Source of the DNA: Symsagittifera roscoffensis
Taxonomy: Eukaryota > Xenacoelomorpha > Acoela > Convolutidae
Length of the DNA: 64,000 nucleotides
Assembly (NCBI RefSeq): GCF_963678635.1
Contig: NC_087067.1
Span: forward strand, 2,666,001-2,730,000
Reading direction: 5' to 3'
Positions 21,519 to 32,561 of this stretch are shown one piece after another. The notes below the pieces were generated by a model. That model was not told the DNA's origin. It searched no databases and worked only from the letters and a program-made list of their open reading frames with translations. The position numbers and the translations under genes were made by a program. The stretch's first letter is position 1. The number at the start of each line of letters is the position of its first letter.

Positions 21519-21862
21519 GGGGCACTTAGCATAGTGGTAAGGCGTTTACTTTAGAATCGTCAGATCGTGTACTCGATCCCATGCCATGGCAATGATAGTG
21601 TGTGGGGACAAGCTCTCACTTGACCTCCAGCTTCAGGTCTACCACAACCTGACCAAATTTGGCTGCAATAGTGGTACCACGTGAAAGTTCTAGACGCACA
21701 AAAACGACCTCAGTCGCAAAAAAGAGCTTCGCTCAACAAAATAACACTGTCTGGAATGTGGGGAGATAATACAAATGGACCATCCTCGACAGGACTGTTA
21801 AAGGCCTACTGATAGATCCACTGCGATTCGCAGGGACTACATTATATTATTATTATTATTTT
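21519..21862 (+). mobile_element. tRNA-derived SINE (copy A)
   Basis: The head GGGGCACTTAGCATAGTGG contains a perfect polymerase III A box (TAGCATAGTGG) and, about 40 bases on, a B-box match (GTACTCGATCCC). The body includes TGACCTCCAGCTTCAGG and GATCCACTGCGATTCGCAGG, and the element ends in an (ATT)n tail. The pattern of tRNA head, unrelated body and simple-repeat tail is that of a SINE. A second copy lies at 28605-28951 by segmental duplication. Confidence 0.8.
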
Positions 21863-22009
21863 TGCTGGATTTCAATCGATTTTTTCTCATATTAAAATAA
21901 TCCATTTTAATCGATTTTTCTTCAATTATAATCGATTTTTGTTCTCAACATAAATATGTGAAAGTCGATTGTTTTTCCCCGCAAAATCCATCATAATTCA
22001 TTGTGTGGT

Positions 22010-22198
22010 TCTTTTTCTTCTCTCATCTCCACCAACAAAATTTTACAATAAAAGTTTTGTTCACATTATGCGATTAGTATCAAAAAAGGCATACGGACTA
22101 AAACATGTTCGATCTTCATAATTAACATTGTAAAACCACTCGTTACACCATAAAATTTGATGCTCGTGTGAGATGAGTGGAAAAGGGAAAAGAGCGAA
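22010..22198. mobile_element. MITE of the CTCTTTTCC family (copy A)
   Basis: The ends are GGTTCTTTTTCTTCTCTCATC and GATGAGTGGAAAAGGGAAAAG followed by AGCG, an imperfect inverted repeat. The internal sequence (CATACGGACTAAAA, AACCACTCGTTACACC, GCTCGTGTGAG) matches the copy at 46427-46622. The copy in the duplicated segment is at about 29098-29290. Confidence 0.55.
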
Positions 22199-22552
22199 TT
22201 GTTTTCTGCAGAAAAATTGTGTACTCAACTTGTTGCACATTTTCTGTTGAACTATGACAAACCGAAGATACATTTTGAGTTGATTTAAAAAAACTTGAAA
22301 AGCGAGATCAGTTTACGAAATCCTGCTTTTTTTCTGGTTGCTGCTTTTTTGTTGTGTTGGATAGGATTGCGATACACATGTATTAATTATATTTACACCT
22401 TTTTCTGTCCAAAGTAAACCTAATTTTTTTCCAAAACCAACATAAGTTTTGTTCTCACACAATTTTGGTATCGATGTTTGGAAGGCCGCGGTGAGCCTTT
22501 GTCAACTTTACACTGCATACATCAAAAAGAAACAAAATTTGCTATTGAAATC

Positions 22553-22640
22553 CGCACCGAGCGCCCATGGATTCTAATCGATTATAATGGATTCCAGAGA
22601 CAAAAATAATCGATCATAATCCATGGGCGCTCGGTGCGGG
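22553..22640. mobile_element. Short palindromic insertion with 20-bp perfect terminal repeats
   Basis: GCACCGAGCGCCCATGGATT at the left end is the exact reverse complement of the right end (AATCCATGGGCGCTCGGTGC). The interior is AATCGATTATAATGG-type. It is present in copy A of the large duplication and absent from the matching place in copy B (near 29640), so it arrived or was lost after duplication. A relative with TCCATGTGCACTCGGTG is at about 49600. Confidence 0.7.
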
Positions 22641-22726
22641 AAGGAACTGCGTTTGCGAAAATCCAATTGCGCCAAATTTACCATCAGGATGCAGATGTTA
22701 GGAAAAGCTGATAAGGGGGGTATACC

Positions 22727-23098
22727 CAGGGGCGGATTTAGGGGGGCGGGACGGACGCCCCCTCCCCAGGGATTCGACCCCCTGCCGACCCAAAGGGTCC
22801 TTACCCCTTTGATACTTTTTCAGAAATCCATTTTTGGCCGACCGACCCTAAAATTTTTCTAAAGGCGCCTTCGGCGCCATTATATACTAACTTTGAGGGG
22901 GAGCGCGCGCCAAAAAAAACGCGATTTTTTTGTCAACATTTTTCAAAAAGGGCCCAAAAACTGTTTTTTTGACTGTTTTTTCAAAAATTTGCCTGCGGCG
23001 CAGAAAATTTTGCCAAAATAGGGGCAAAACAGTGCTTTGGGAGAGCTCGAAAAATCAATTTGGTCAACCTAAAAAAAAAAAAAGATCGTCAAAATTTT
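22727..23098 (-). mobile_element. hAT-like MITE, truncated, joined to R520
   Basis: It begins CAGGGGCGGATTTAGG and carries the family blocks in reverse order to the 12116 copy (GACCCAAAGGGTCC, GGCGCCTTCGGCGCC, GGGGAGCGCGCGCC). It loses its other terminus where R520 copy b starts at about 23099. Absent from copy B of the duplication. Confidence 0.7.
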
Positions 23099-23606
23099 CG
23101 ACTGCCTTTTTAGGTTTATTGAGCAGCAGTAATACATAAAAAAAATTAAATGAAATAAAATAAAATGAAATTTTTTTTTCTAAAATTTGAATTTTTTAAT
23201 GAAAATCATCACCCCACACGCCATATAAAGTACAAAAAAGATAGATTTCGTTCCTTGTAACAAATCAATTATGGCAAATAAGCTTCGTTCAACCAATTTG
23301 GAACGATTTATAAGACGGATTAAATCTCGCTTACGCGTTAATAGCGCGAATTATATTGCGCGTTAATTGTCCCAAATTGGTCAAAATGGCCAAAATGGCA
23401 ATCTTTAAACCCCCATAACTTTACGAAAAATGATCACAGGTGAAATATTTTTTCAAATTTAAGCTTAAGACAACAATACCTTTTGAATGATATTTAAAAA
23501 ATATCCGTCAAAAATGGCCAGTTAAAAAGTCGAAATTTTTCTGAAGAAAAAAAAACCCACCCCGAGCGCAAATATTACGTTACTTTTGTATCGAAAGTCG
23601 GAACAA
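23099..23606 (+). repeat. R520, copy b (5'-truncated)
   Basis: It starts inside the element at CGACTGCCTTTTTAGG and runs to TATCGAAAGTCGGAACAA. The leading 35 bases with the CAGGG hairpin are missing at the junction with the MITE. Absent from copy B of the duplication. Confidence 0.75.
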
Positions 23607-23639
23607 TAAAATCATCTTGATGAAAATTTCATACAAATT

Positions 23640-24110
23640 ACCACCACGAAACAAACGATGACTTCCACCAGCTGGTTTTCGCTTATCCTGAGGTTGAAAT
23701 TGGACATCGAGAGGGCTGAAGCTGCAGGAGTTGACCTTTTGCTGTTCGAGGAGGGGGCTATGTTCTCCGGCTGCCGGGGACGCCGCTGCCTACCATGAAT
23801 ACTGCAGCTTTGGAAGACGCGGGCCCTCCACCACCCATCCCTAGCCCCCACCTGAAGGTGCAATTCAATTCAGCGAGACGGCGGAATGGGTGATCGGCCC
23901 AGGATAAGGCATCGATGACTGCCAACCCGCCCTCGCCAGGACAGATCGTCAATGGCTACGTTGCTGATGCGGACTCAGAGATGCTTGGAGCCTGATGAGG
24001 ATGGTGACTTCGAGGGGAAGAACTCGGATTGGTACCACGCACCTGCCATTCATCTCCATACTGGTGGCAAGGCGGGATGCCGAAACCGCGGAGTGAAACA
24101 TGAACCTTGA
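23640..24110 (+). pseudogene. GC-rich coding-like island, function unknown (copy A)
   Basis: This island is markedly GC-richer than its surroundings. Three plus-strand frames are each open for part of it. One encodes FSLILRLKLDIERAEAAGVD. A second begins MNTAALEDAGPPPPIPSPHL, continues KVQFNSARRRNG to a TGA, then resumes PGQIVNGYVADADSEMLGA. A third gives DEDGDFEGKNSDWYHAPAIH then LHTGGKAGCRNRGVKHEP. The pattern suggests one frameshifted coding region, for example part of a retroelement or a captured host exon. I recognise no family. Copy B is at 30045-30530 with indel differences. Confidence 0.4.
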
Positions 24111-25348
24111 AAACATTTGTAGTGCCCTATTTAGATCTTTACGTCCATAGCCCCTTTATGACCTGTAATAAGTTAATTAAGAATTTTTCACGAAGATCAA
24201 TAGGCTAAAAGCGTAAGTTTGACAGCTCATTTGGATAATAGTTTAAGATACGAAGTAAAAGCTTGAGTTGGTACCAACTAACCTGAAATGGATATATTAT
24301 GATAAGAATGCTAATTAATAACAACTTAAAACAATATTACAAGGCGAATAGACATGGGGTGGAAAATTGATCACGCGTAGAAAAACGATTACGCGCCAGA
24401 ACATATCAATCAGAAATGGTATAACTTATGAAAGGGGTGAGCTTCATCTATATCAAGTATCGACTTTTAGCATAAAGTGTTGGGTAAAATTTTTTAAGGT
24501 GGGACTTATATACGAAGTTGACCACGATTAGGAAAAATATCAATCAAAAGTGCCCTAAAAAGGGGCATGGGTGCTTATCGGAGATGTAACGCAAATATTG
24601 CGAAATCGTAAAGATCGAGCGTAGAACAGAACGAAAAGCAGAACAAGTTAATGATTCAACAAATCAGTAGGTCCGAGTGAGTCGCTACTTGATATAAAAT
24701 TTTTAATTGTCCCAATCCATCATGGGGGGGGGGGTTTAAAAAGAGTGCAACAAAAAAACATTTGATTACGTTTTTTGACTATTGTAAGATTGCAATGATT
24801 TTTAAGCGGGCAGGGAATTTTTCAATTTAAATTTTAACACCATCTTATGAAATTATTTAATATGATTTACTAAAATTTCAAGCCTAGGTTCCAGGATACA
24901 ATGACAGAAAAGGTAAGAAAAGGGAAACGTTTTGCCGCATTTTGTTGTTGAAGAGAAAAAAAAAACAATTAAAAGCACTTAATTTGCCCATTTGTTTTCA
25001 GCAATCAGTTTTATCGTGGCAAAAATTATACAGTTTTTGAATTTTGGTTTCAAATAAAAAAACATTTGTTGATATTTTTGTATTCAGGATGTTTTTTAAA
25101 CCAATATCGGTGATTAAACTTTTCTTTTTTTTTTACGGATAGCTTTCATAGAAACGTGTTATTTCTTTGTTGCAAGTTCCAATCAATAACAATTTCCAAA
25201 ACCTTTAGCGGTTTATGCCGTTAGAATTGTTTTATAAAAAGTGAATACAAAACTTGCGAGAATGGTTTATTTCGTACCCAAACTGGCGTCTCAGCAAAAT
25301 TCCGTATGGTCCAGTTTTTTTACACATCTGTTGCGAAATGCAGAACTG

Positions 25349-25705
25349 CAGTGCTGACTTAAATTAACTGGACAAAACGAGCTAAACTTGAAATTTGAAA
25401 CGAGTTTTTCTCAAATTGGGTTGACTTTAGGCGATAACTTATGAAGACAAAACTTGCTTAAAATTGGATCAAGTTATTATCCTTTCCCCTAAACGTGTTT
25501 AGGGGGGAGGATGTTAACTTGGTCCTTAAAAGTTAAGCAGAATTAATATGCTGTAATTTGTTTTGCAAAATTCGGGCCCAAAATTTTACCCCAAAATGAG
25601 TCATTTTGTCTTTTCTTAGTTAATCAAAAATAACGCCAATGATAACGAGTCGTTCACAGACATAATTATGTCAAAGTGAGCCCCTTACGTAGCCCAACAA
25701 ACTTT
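25349..25705. mobile_element. Left half of a Tc1/mariner-type foldback element (copy A)
   Basis: CAGTGCTGACTTAAATTAAC begins the terminal repeat. The sequence follows the left arm of the intact element at 31763 until GCCCAACAAACTTT, where the duplication junction cuts it. The right arm is missing here. Confidence 0.85.
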
Positions 25706-27594
25706 GGGTAAAAGAAAGAAGAGAGTCCAGAGACAGCTTGCAGTCACGTGACATCAAAGAAAATATCTGTCGGATCTCAGACGAGTATGGTAATGTCATA
25801 AATAAATGAATGGCAATTCTGTAAACATGTTTAAAAAATTATAAATTTTGACCAACAAATTCGAACTAAATATCGGTGTCCGGCAAACATGACGACAGTT
25901 TTTAGGACGACTACCGTTTTTGCGTTTTTGATAGGAATTTAAGACAACGCATTTCTCCAAATTCTGAGAAACATAATACGCTTAAGTTGGAACCGTTCAT
26001 TTTAAATGTTTTAACGCTCATTTGTCGTCTTTAATGTCATGTAGTCTTAATGTCCTGTCATCTTAGTAACCTGTCATATCAAACAACGCGATTCGCACCA
26101 CGGGGCTGAGAACTCATTGAAAAAAGAAAAAACCATCATAGGAGCTGTTCTATCTTTATTTAGGAAAAAGTAATTCAATAAAAATGATTTTTTTAACTTG
26201 ATTTTTGATGGTCTTTGAGTTATAAATCATGATAGTTTTTTGAATCATACATAAATTATTGTTAAAAACTATCAGTTTTAAAGCTTCTCTCTTATAAGAG
26301 CTATAACAACTATGATCCTAAAAGCTTCAAAAAAGTTCAGTTGTTCGGTGCTCTCTAATATTTAGTAGCATTTGTGGGAAATCAAGCTTCAATGATTTCA
26401 AAAACGATTTCTGGTGTTATGATTTTCCTAATTATTAGAAAATGAATTGCAAAAAACAGCAGTTTTGCTAAAAATTTTTTTTAAAAGTCAAAAAAATATC
26501 ATTTGGCAAACCTGTAGTTGATTTGGTGTTCAAATCATCCCCAAGAAAAATTCTTCTCTGAAACCAAATCTAACTTTCTTTGATGCACCATAATCCTCAT
26601 TCATAATACAGAAGATAATAGTCTTATTTGATAATCATATTGCGATTGTCTATTTAAATTCTCTGAAGCATGGGTTCAACAAAACGAAAAGTAAAACTTG
26701 CTTCGGATAAAGATCTTAAATCTAGTCTTCAGATTTAGAAAATTGGAAACTTGACGTCTAGAATCGAAGGAAAAGAAGCGATGCGTCGAGTCGTGAACAA
26801 AGGTGTGGCGATGATTATTGGAATCGGCAGCTAGATCTGGTCAACTCCTAATTCAAGGATAAAATAAGAAGTCCGGCACGCTTGAACAATTTAACCAAGA
26901 GCAAATAGGCTATAATTGAAACAGTTACTGCACTGCTAATTAGGCAGTGTTGGTGAAATAATAAATAACAATTGGCCTTCTGGGGTTAAGTTGAAAGTTA
27001 CGGAGTCATAACCAATCGGGCTAATAAATTTGATGAGCTGTAAGATCTCGCCGACCACACGAAGGGCACATAAAAAGTGCAAAAAATGACAAAAATTCAA
27101 ACAGCCGAAAGTATTGTCATCCGACAACTACAGATCAGAATTTCGAAGCGAAATTCGAATGGTGCTTGTGGGTTAATCAATAACCATTCATTTGTAAAAC
27201 CGATTGTTTCGCAACCACTGAGTTTGTTTTTAGAAAGTATGTTTCGACAAAATTTTGTTTAAAGTTCATGATAATTTATTTTGCGTAATAATGACAACAT
27301 AATTTTTGTTATATATCTCTTCGAAATTATCTGAAATATTTACCCAGTCAGTTTGTTGAACCATTAGAGATCTGCAGCAGCTTCCAGTTTGCTGTGTCGT
27401 TTATGTATTCTGTAGGATAATTGCACTGGCTAAAATAATGATAGCCTTGGACCAATGATAGGGGAGAAAGCGAAAAAGAGGGAGAGAGAAAAGGGGAGGG
27501 GGGTTGACTGTCGGCGGCATAAGTCCACCCTTTGAAGTGTGGGCTTCGATTGGCTATTGAACAGAAGACAGGGAGTAGATCTCGTTTCGCACTG

Positions 27595-28318
27595 ATGAAC
27601 CCAATTGTGACAGCTTTATGGGTGGTAAAATTAACCCTTAAAAACATATTTCCACCTCACTTATTTCCTGAATGCAAAACAAAATCACCAAGAAACTTCT
27701 TGAATCGAAAAAACTTATTTTAATTTTTTTCCTGCGTTCTAACAGAAGCTTGTAGAAACATCAAACGAATTATCTACAACCATTGCGAAAAAAAATATGC
27801 TTAGTTCTAATCAAAATGTGAAAGTTGAAACTTTAATAACTTAATCGGAACACTGGCTCGGTTAAACTTCAACCGCTACCAAATGTACTCAGATATCAAA
27901 AACAAAAACTAAATTAGACCGCTCATTTTTACAACTTTGGGTTTCCATTCGTAATTAACTTCATCAAAATTACTTTGACAAAATATCACTTTGGGAAAAA
28001 AAATCTTTCAAACGGCAATACCAAAATTGTTAAGGTATAACAAATAAAATCTCTTATGTCTTGATTCGTAATCGATTTTGTTATTATTATGATTCCTTCT
28101 GCTTTCAGACTTTTATGTTAAGCGTCCTTTAGTTCATTCTGGGATCATTTTCATTTTACTTCCACCGGGAGCAATTGTTGGCGTATCAGACTACAAAGTG
28201 CAACTTTGGTTCGGCCGACGAGACTGCGAGTTGCTATAAATATAATGGAATTTGTGTCAAAGAGGTTTTCAAAGATAAGCAAAACAACACCTTTGGGCCG
28301 CTAACCCAGATTAACTAA
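27595..28318 (+). pseudogene. Small membrane protein, two exons (copy B, broken)
   Basis: Counterpart of 20508-21232. Exon 1 (27595-27624) is intact. Exon 2 (28109-28318) has a TAG at 28130-28132 in the transmembrane codons (TTG in copy A), W-to-R and L-to-S changes, and shares the TAA after PLTQIN with copy A. The downstream open extension is also shared, with Q-to-H and K-to-E differences. Copy B is therefore a pseudogene. Confidence 0.55.
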
Positions 28319-28604
28319 GCATACCACGAACTTGAGAAATTTGATCCCCATTGGTACATAGATACGTTCAAAAATGAAGCTGAACAACTATGTTGCAATA
28401 CTGCAAAAACACGCATTCGTCTCAATTCTGCGCCCTTTTCTGCAAATAAACACGTGACACACTATGCGATTGGAAAGAAGAAGAACTAAATTCCCGGACT
28501 GAAGTTTCATCAATAATAGTAGATTAAAATGGTTTTTAGAGAACAAATTATTGGACAATATAACCGATTATAGAAGCCAGTTTTAAACTTAAATGCATTT
28601 TAAA

Positions 28605-28951
28605 GGGGCACTTAGCATAGTGGTAAGGCGTTTACTTTAGAATCGTCAGATAGTGTACTCGATCCCATGCCATGGCAATGATAGTGTGTGAGGACGAGCT
28701 CTCACTTGACCTCTAGCTTCAGGTCTACCACAACCTGACCAAATTTTGCAGCAATATTGGTACCACGTGAAAGTTCTAGACGCACAAAAACGCCCTTGAG
28801 GTGCAAAAACGAGCTTCGCTCAACGAAATAACACTGTCTAGAATGTGGGGAGATAATACAAATGGACTATCCTCGACAGGACTGTTAAAGGCCTTATGAT
28901 AGATCCACTGCGATTCGCAGGAACTACTACATTATATTATTATTATTATTT
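28605..28951 (+). mobile_element. tRNA-derived SINE (copy B)
   Basis: Same element as 21519-21862, carried by the segmental duplication. The A box (TAGCATAGTGG) is intact and the (ATT)n tail is present. Confidence 0.75.
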
Positions 28952-29756
28952 TTGCTGGATTTCAATCGATTTTTTCTCATATTAAAATAATCCATTTTAA
29001 TCGTTTTTTCTTCAATTATAATTGATTTTTTTCTCAACATAAATCTGTGAAAGTCGATTGTTTTGCCCCGCAAAATCCATCATAATTCATTGTGTGGTGG
29101 TTCTTTTTCTTCTCTCCCCTCCACCAAAAAAATGTTGCAATAAAAGTTTTGTTCGCATTATGCGATTAGTATGAAAAATGGCATACGGACTAAAACATGT
29201 TTGATCTTCATAATTAACATTATAAAACCACTCGTTACACCATAAAATTTGATGCTCGTGTGAGGTGAGTGGAACAGGAAAAAGAGCGAATTGTTTTTTC
29301 ATCAGAAAAATTGTGTACTCAACTCGTTGCACGTTTTCTGTTGAACTATGACAAACTGAAGATAAATTTTGAGTTGATTGTAAAAAACTTGAAAAGCGAG
29401 ATCAGTTTACGAAATCCTGCTTTTTTTCCAGTTGCTGCTTTTTTGTTGTGTAGGATTGCTATACGCATGTATTAATTATATTTACACTTTTTTCTGTTTA
29501 AAGTAAACGTAATTATTTTCCAAAACCAAAATAAGCCGAAAGCCGGTTTTGTTCTCACACAATTTTGGTATCGATGTTCGGAGGGCCATGTTGAGCCTTT
29601 GTCAACCTTACTCTGCATATTATTATTATTTTTGCTGGATTTCAATCGATTTCCAGCATCCTGATTTCAATCGATTTCCTGCGTTTGCCAAAATCCAATC
29701 GCGCCAAATTTACCATCAGGATGCAGATGTTAGGAAAAGCTGATAAGGGGGTATAC

Positions 29757-30057
29757 CTAACCCAAAACTACCAAAATATCATTTCAACAAAAGATCCGAC
29801 TTCTAATCAACAAATTTAGCTATCACATAAAAATTCCACTAAAATTGTCAATATCAATATCCATTAGTAAATTTAGCCCCATTATCTAGCCCAATTGCAG
29901 CAACATTATTCTCTATTATAAACTTATCTTTTCTGCTTCCAACTCGGTTTAACCAAACTTTTTGGGCAAGAATTTCTCCGCTTAATGGAAATATAATACT
30001 AATTCCAAATAAAACCATCTTGATGAAAATTTCATACAAATTACCACCACGAAACAA
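29757..30057 (-). CDS. Sequence unique to copy B with a 67-codon minus frame
   Basis: This stretch has no counterpart in copy A, where the MITE/R520 composite sits instead. On the minus strand it holds a frame reading FIKMVLFGISIIFPLSGEIL, AQKVWLNRVGSRKDKFIIEN and NVAAIGLDNGAKFTNGY, then a stop. The residue mix (hydrophobic segment, then mixed polar) is protein-like, but I recognise no family. It may be original sequence deleted from copy A, or a fragment of an inserted element. Confidence 0.3.
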
Positions 30058-30530
30058 ACGATGACTTCCACCAGCTGGTTTTCGCTTATCCTGAGGTTGA
30101 AATTGGACATCGAGAGGGCTGAAGCTGCAGGAGTTGACCTTTTGCTGTTCGAGGAGGGGGCTATGTTCTCCGGCTGCCGGGGACTCCGCTGCCTACCATG
30201 GATACTGCAGCTTTCGAAGACGCGGGCCCTCCACTACCCTTCCCTAGCCCCCACCTGAAGGTGCAATTCAATTCAGCGAGACGGCGGAATGGGTGATCGG
30301 CCCATTTGACGACAACCAGGATAAAGGCATCGATGACTGCCAACCCGCCCTCGCCTAGACAGATCGTCAATGGCTACGATGCTGATGCGGACTCAGAGAT
30401 GCTTGGAGCCTGATGAGGATGGTGACTTCGAGAGGCAGAACTCGGATTGGTACCATGCACCTGCCATTCATCTCCATACTGGTGGCAAGGCGGGATGCCG
30501 ATCCCGCGGAGTGAAACATGAACCTTGAAA
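30045..30530 (+). pseudogene. GC-rich coding-like island, function unknown (copy B)
   Basis: Counterpart of 23640-24110. A 13-base extra block (ATTTGACGACAAC) and single-base indels shift the frames relative to copy A. The DEDGDFERQNSDWYHAPAIH segment and the GVKHEP ending are retained. No intact frame spans the island in either copy. Confidence 0.4.
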
Positions 30531-31762
30531 ACATTTGTAGTGCCCTATTTAGATCTTTACGTCCATAGCCACTTTGTGACCTGTAATAAGTTAATTAAAA
30601 TTTTTTCACGAAGATCAATAGGCTAAAAACTTAAGTTTGACAGCTCATTTGGATAATAATTTAAGATACGAACTAAAAGCTTGAGTTGGTACCAACTAAC
30701 CTGAAATGGACATATTATGATAAGAATGCTAATTAATAACAACTTAAGACAATATTACAAGGCGAATAGACATGGGGTGGAAAATTGATCACGCGAAGAA
30801 AAGCGATTACGCGCCAGAACATATCAATCAGAAATGACATAACTTATGAAAGGGGTGAGCTTCATCTATATCAAGTATCGACTTTTAGCATAAAGTGTTG
30901 GGTAAAATTTTTTAAGGTGGGACTTATATACGAAGTTGACCACGATTAGGAAAAATATCAATCAAAAGTGCCCTAAAAAGGGGCATGGGTGCTTATCGGT
31001 GATGTAACGCAAATATTGCGAAATCGTAAAGATCGAGCGTAGAACAGAACAAAAAGCAGAACAAGTTAATGATTCAACAAATCAGTAGGTCCGAGTGAGT
31101 CGCTACTTGATATAAAATTTTTAATTGTCCCAATCCATCATGGGGGGGGGGGGGTTAAAAAGAGTGCAACAAAAAAACATTTGATTACGTTTTTTGACTA
31201 TTTTAAGATTGCAATGATTTTTAAGCGGGCAGGGAATTTTCAATTCAAATTTTAACACCATCTTATGAAATTATTTAATATGATTTACCAAAATTTCAAG
31301 CGTAGGTTCCAGGATACAATGACAGAAAAGGTAAGAAAAGGGAAACGTTTTGCCGCATTTTGTTGTTGAACAGAAAAAAAAACAATTAAAAGCACTTAAT
31401 TTGCTCGTTTGTTTTCAGCAATCAGTTTTATCGTGGCAAAAATTATACAGTTTTTGAATTTTGGTTTGAAATAAAAAAACATTTGTTGATATTTTTGTAT
31501 TCAGGATGTTTTTTAAACCAATATCGGTGATTAAACTTTTTTTTTTTTACGGATAGCTTTCATAGAAACGTGTTATTTCTTTGTTGCAAGTTCCAATCAA
31601 TAACAATTTCCGAAACCTTTAGCGGTTTATGCCGTTAGAATTGTTTTATAAAAAGTGAATACAAAATTTGCGAGAATGGTTTATTTCGTACCCAAACTGG
31701 CGTCTCAGCAAAATTCCGTACTGCTCCAGTTTTTTACACATCTGTTGCGAAATGCAGAACTA

Positions 31763-32559
31763 CAGTGCTGACTTAAATTAACTGGACAAAACGAGCTAAA
31801 CTTGAAATTTGAAACAAGTTTTTCTCAAATTGGTTGACTTTAGGCGATAACTTATGAAGACAAAACTTGCTTAAAACTGGATCAAGTTAACATCCTTCCC
31901 CCTAAACGTTTTTAGGGGGAGAATGTTAACTTGGTCCTTAAAATTTAAGCAGAAATAATATGGTGTAATTTGTTTTGCAAAATTCGGGCCCAAAATTTTA
32001 CCCCAAAATGAGTCATTTTTTCTTTTCTTAGTTAATCAAAAATAACGCCAATGATAACGAGTCGTTCACAGACATAATTATGTCAAAGTGAGCCCCTTAC
32101 GTAGCCCAACAAACTTTAAGAATTGTTTATTCTCCAAAACATTGTATAAATTAATTGATTTTTGTTTGATAGACAAAAAAGGTCGTTTTTACTATATAAA
32201 ATTCCAACTTTTTATTTAAAATCATTTTTTAAACAATTTGCAAACTTTTTTGGAGATTATACCCTTCTTAAAGTTTGTTGGGCTACGTAAGGGGCTCAAT
32301 TTGATGTAATTATGTCTGTCATTGACTGGGTATTATTGCCGTAATTTTTGATTAACTAAGACAAGCCAAAATGACCCATTTTTGGGGTAAAATTTTGGGC
32401 CCGAACTTCGCAAACCAAATTACACCATATTAATTCTGCTAACATTTTAAGCAAGTTTTCTCTTCATAAGTTTTCTCCTAAACTCAACCCAATATGACAA
32501 AAACGCGTTTTAAATTTCATGTTTAACGCTTTTTGTCCGGTTAATTTAAATCAGCACTG
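31763..32559. mobile_element. Tc1/mariner-type foldback element, intact (FB2)
   Basis: It begins CAGTGCTGACTTAAATTAAC and ends TTAATTTAAATCAGCACTG, flanked by TA on both sides (31761-31762 and 32560-32561), as in Tc1/mariner insertions. The arms are about 300-350 bp and nearly complementary (CCCAACAAACTTT near 32117 mirrors AAAGTTTGTTGGG near 32275). The loop is about 150 bp. The left arm has an extra nested hairpin at about 31880-31940. No transposase frame, so non-autonomous. Confidence 0.9.
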
Positions 32560-32561
32560 TA

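Larger units (their letters stand above)
18631..25705. repeat. Large tandem duplication, copy A
   Basis: From AAAAGAAAGAAGAGAGTCCA onward, this segment recurs at 25710-32117 in direct orientation with a few percent divergence. It ends at GCCCAACAAACTTT, which is the centre of a palindromic Tc1/mariner-type element. Copy A differs from copy B mainly by a palindromic insertion near 22553-22640 and by a composite MITE + R520 block (22727-23606). Shared contents, in order: a candidate minus exon (about 20300), a small membrane-protein exon pair, a tRNA-derived SINE, a 'CTCTTTTCC' MITE, a GC-rich island and the left half of the foldback element. Confidence 0.9.
25710..32117. repeat. Large tandem duplication, copy B
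   Basis: Direct copy of 18631-25705 with a period of 7079 bp at the left end. A 4-base filler (GGGT, 25706-25709) separates the copies. It lacks the MITE/R520 composite of copy A but carries about 255 bp (29757-30013) that copy A lacks. At its right end it runs on without a break into the second half of the foldback element, showing that this side is the original arrangement. Confidence 0.9.

Noticed and set aside
31135-31155. G run (also at 24722 and 1202) considered as an element terminus
   Set aside because: Isolated homopolymers without inverted repeats or target duplications nearby.
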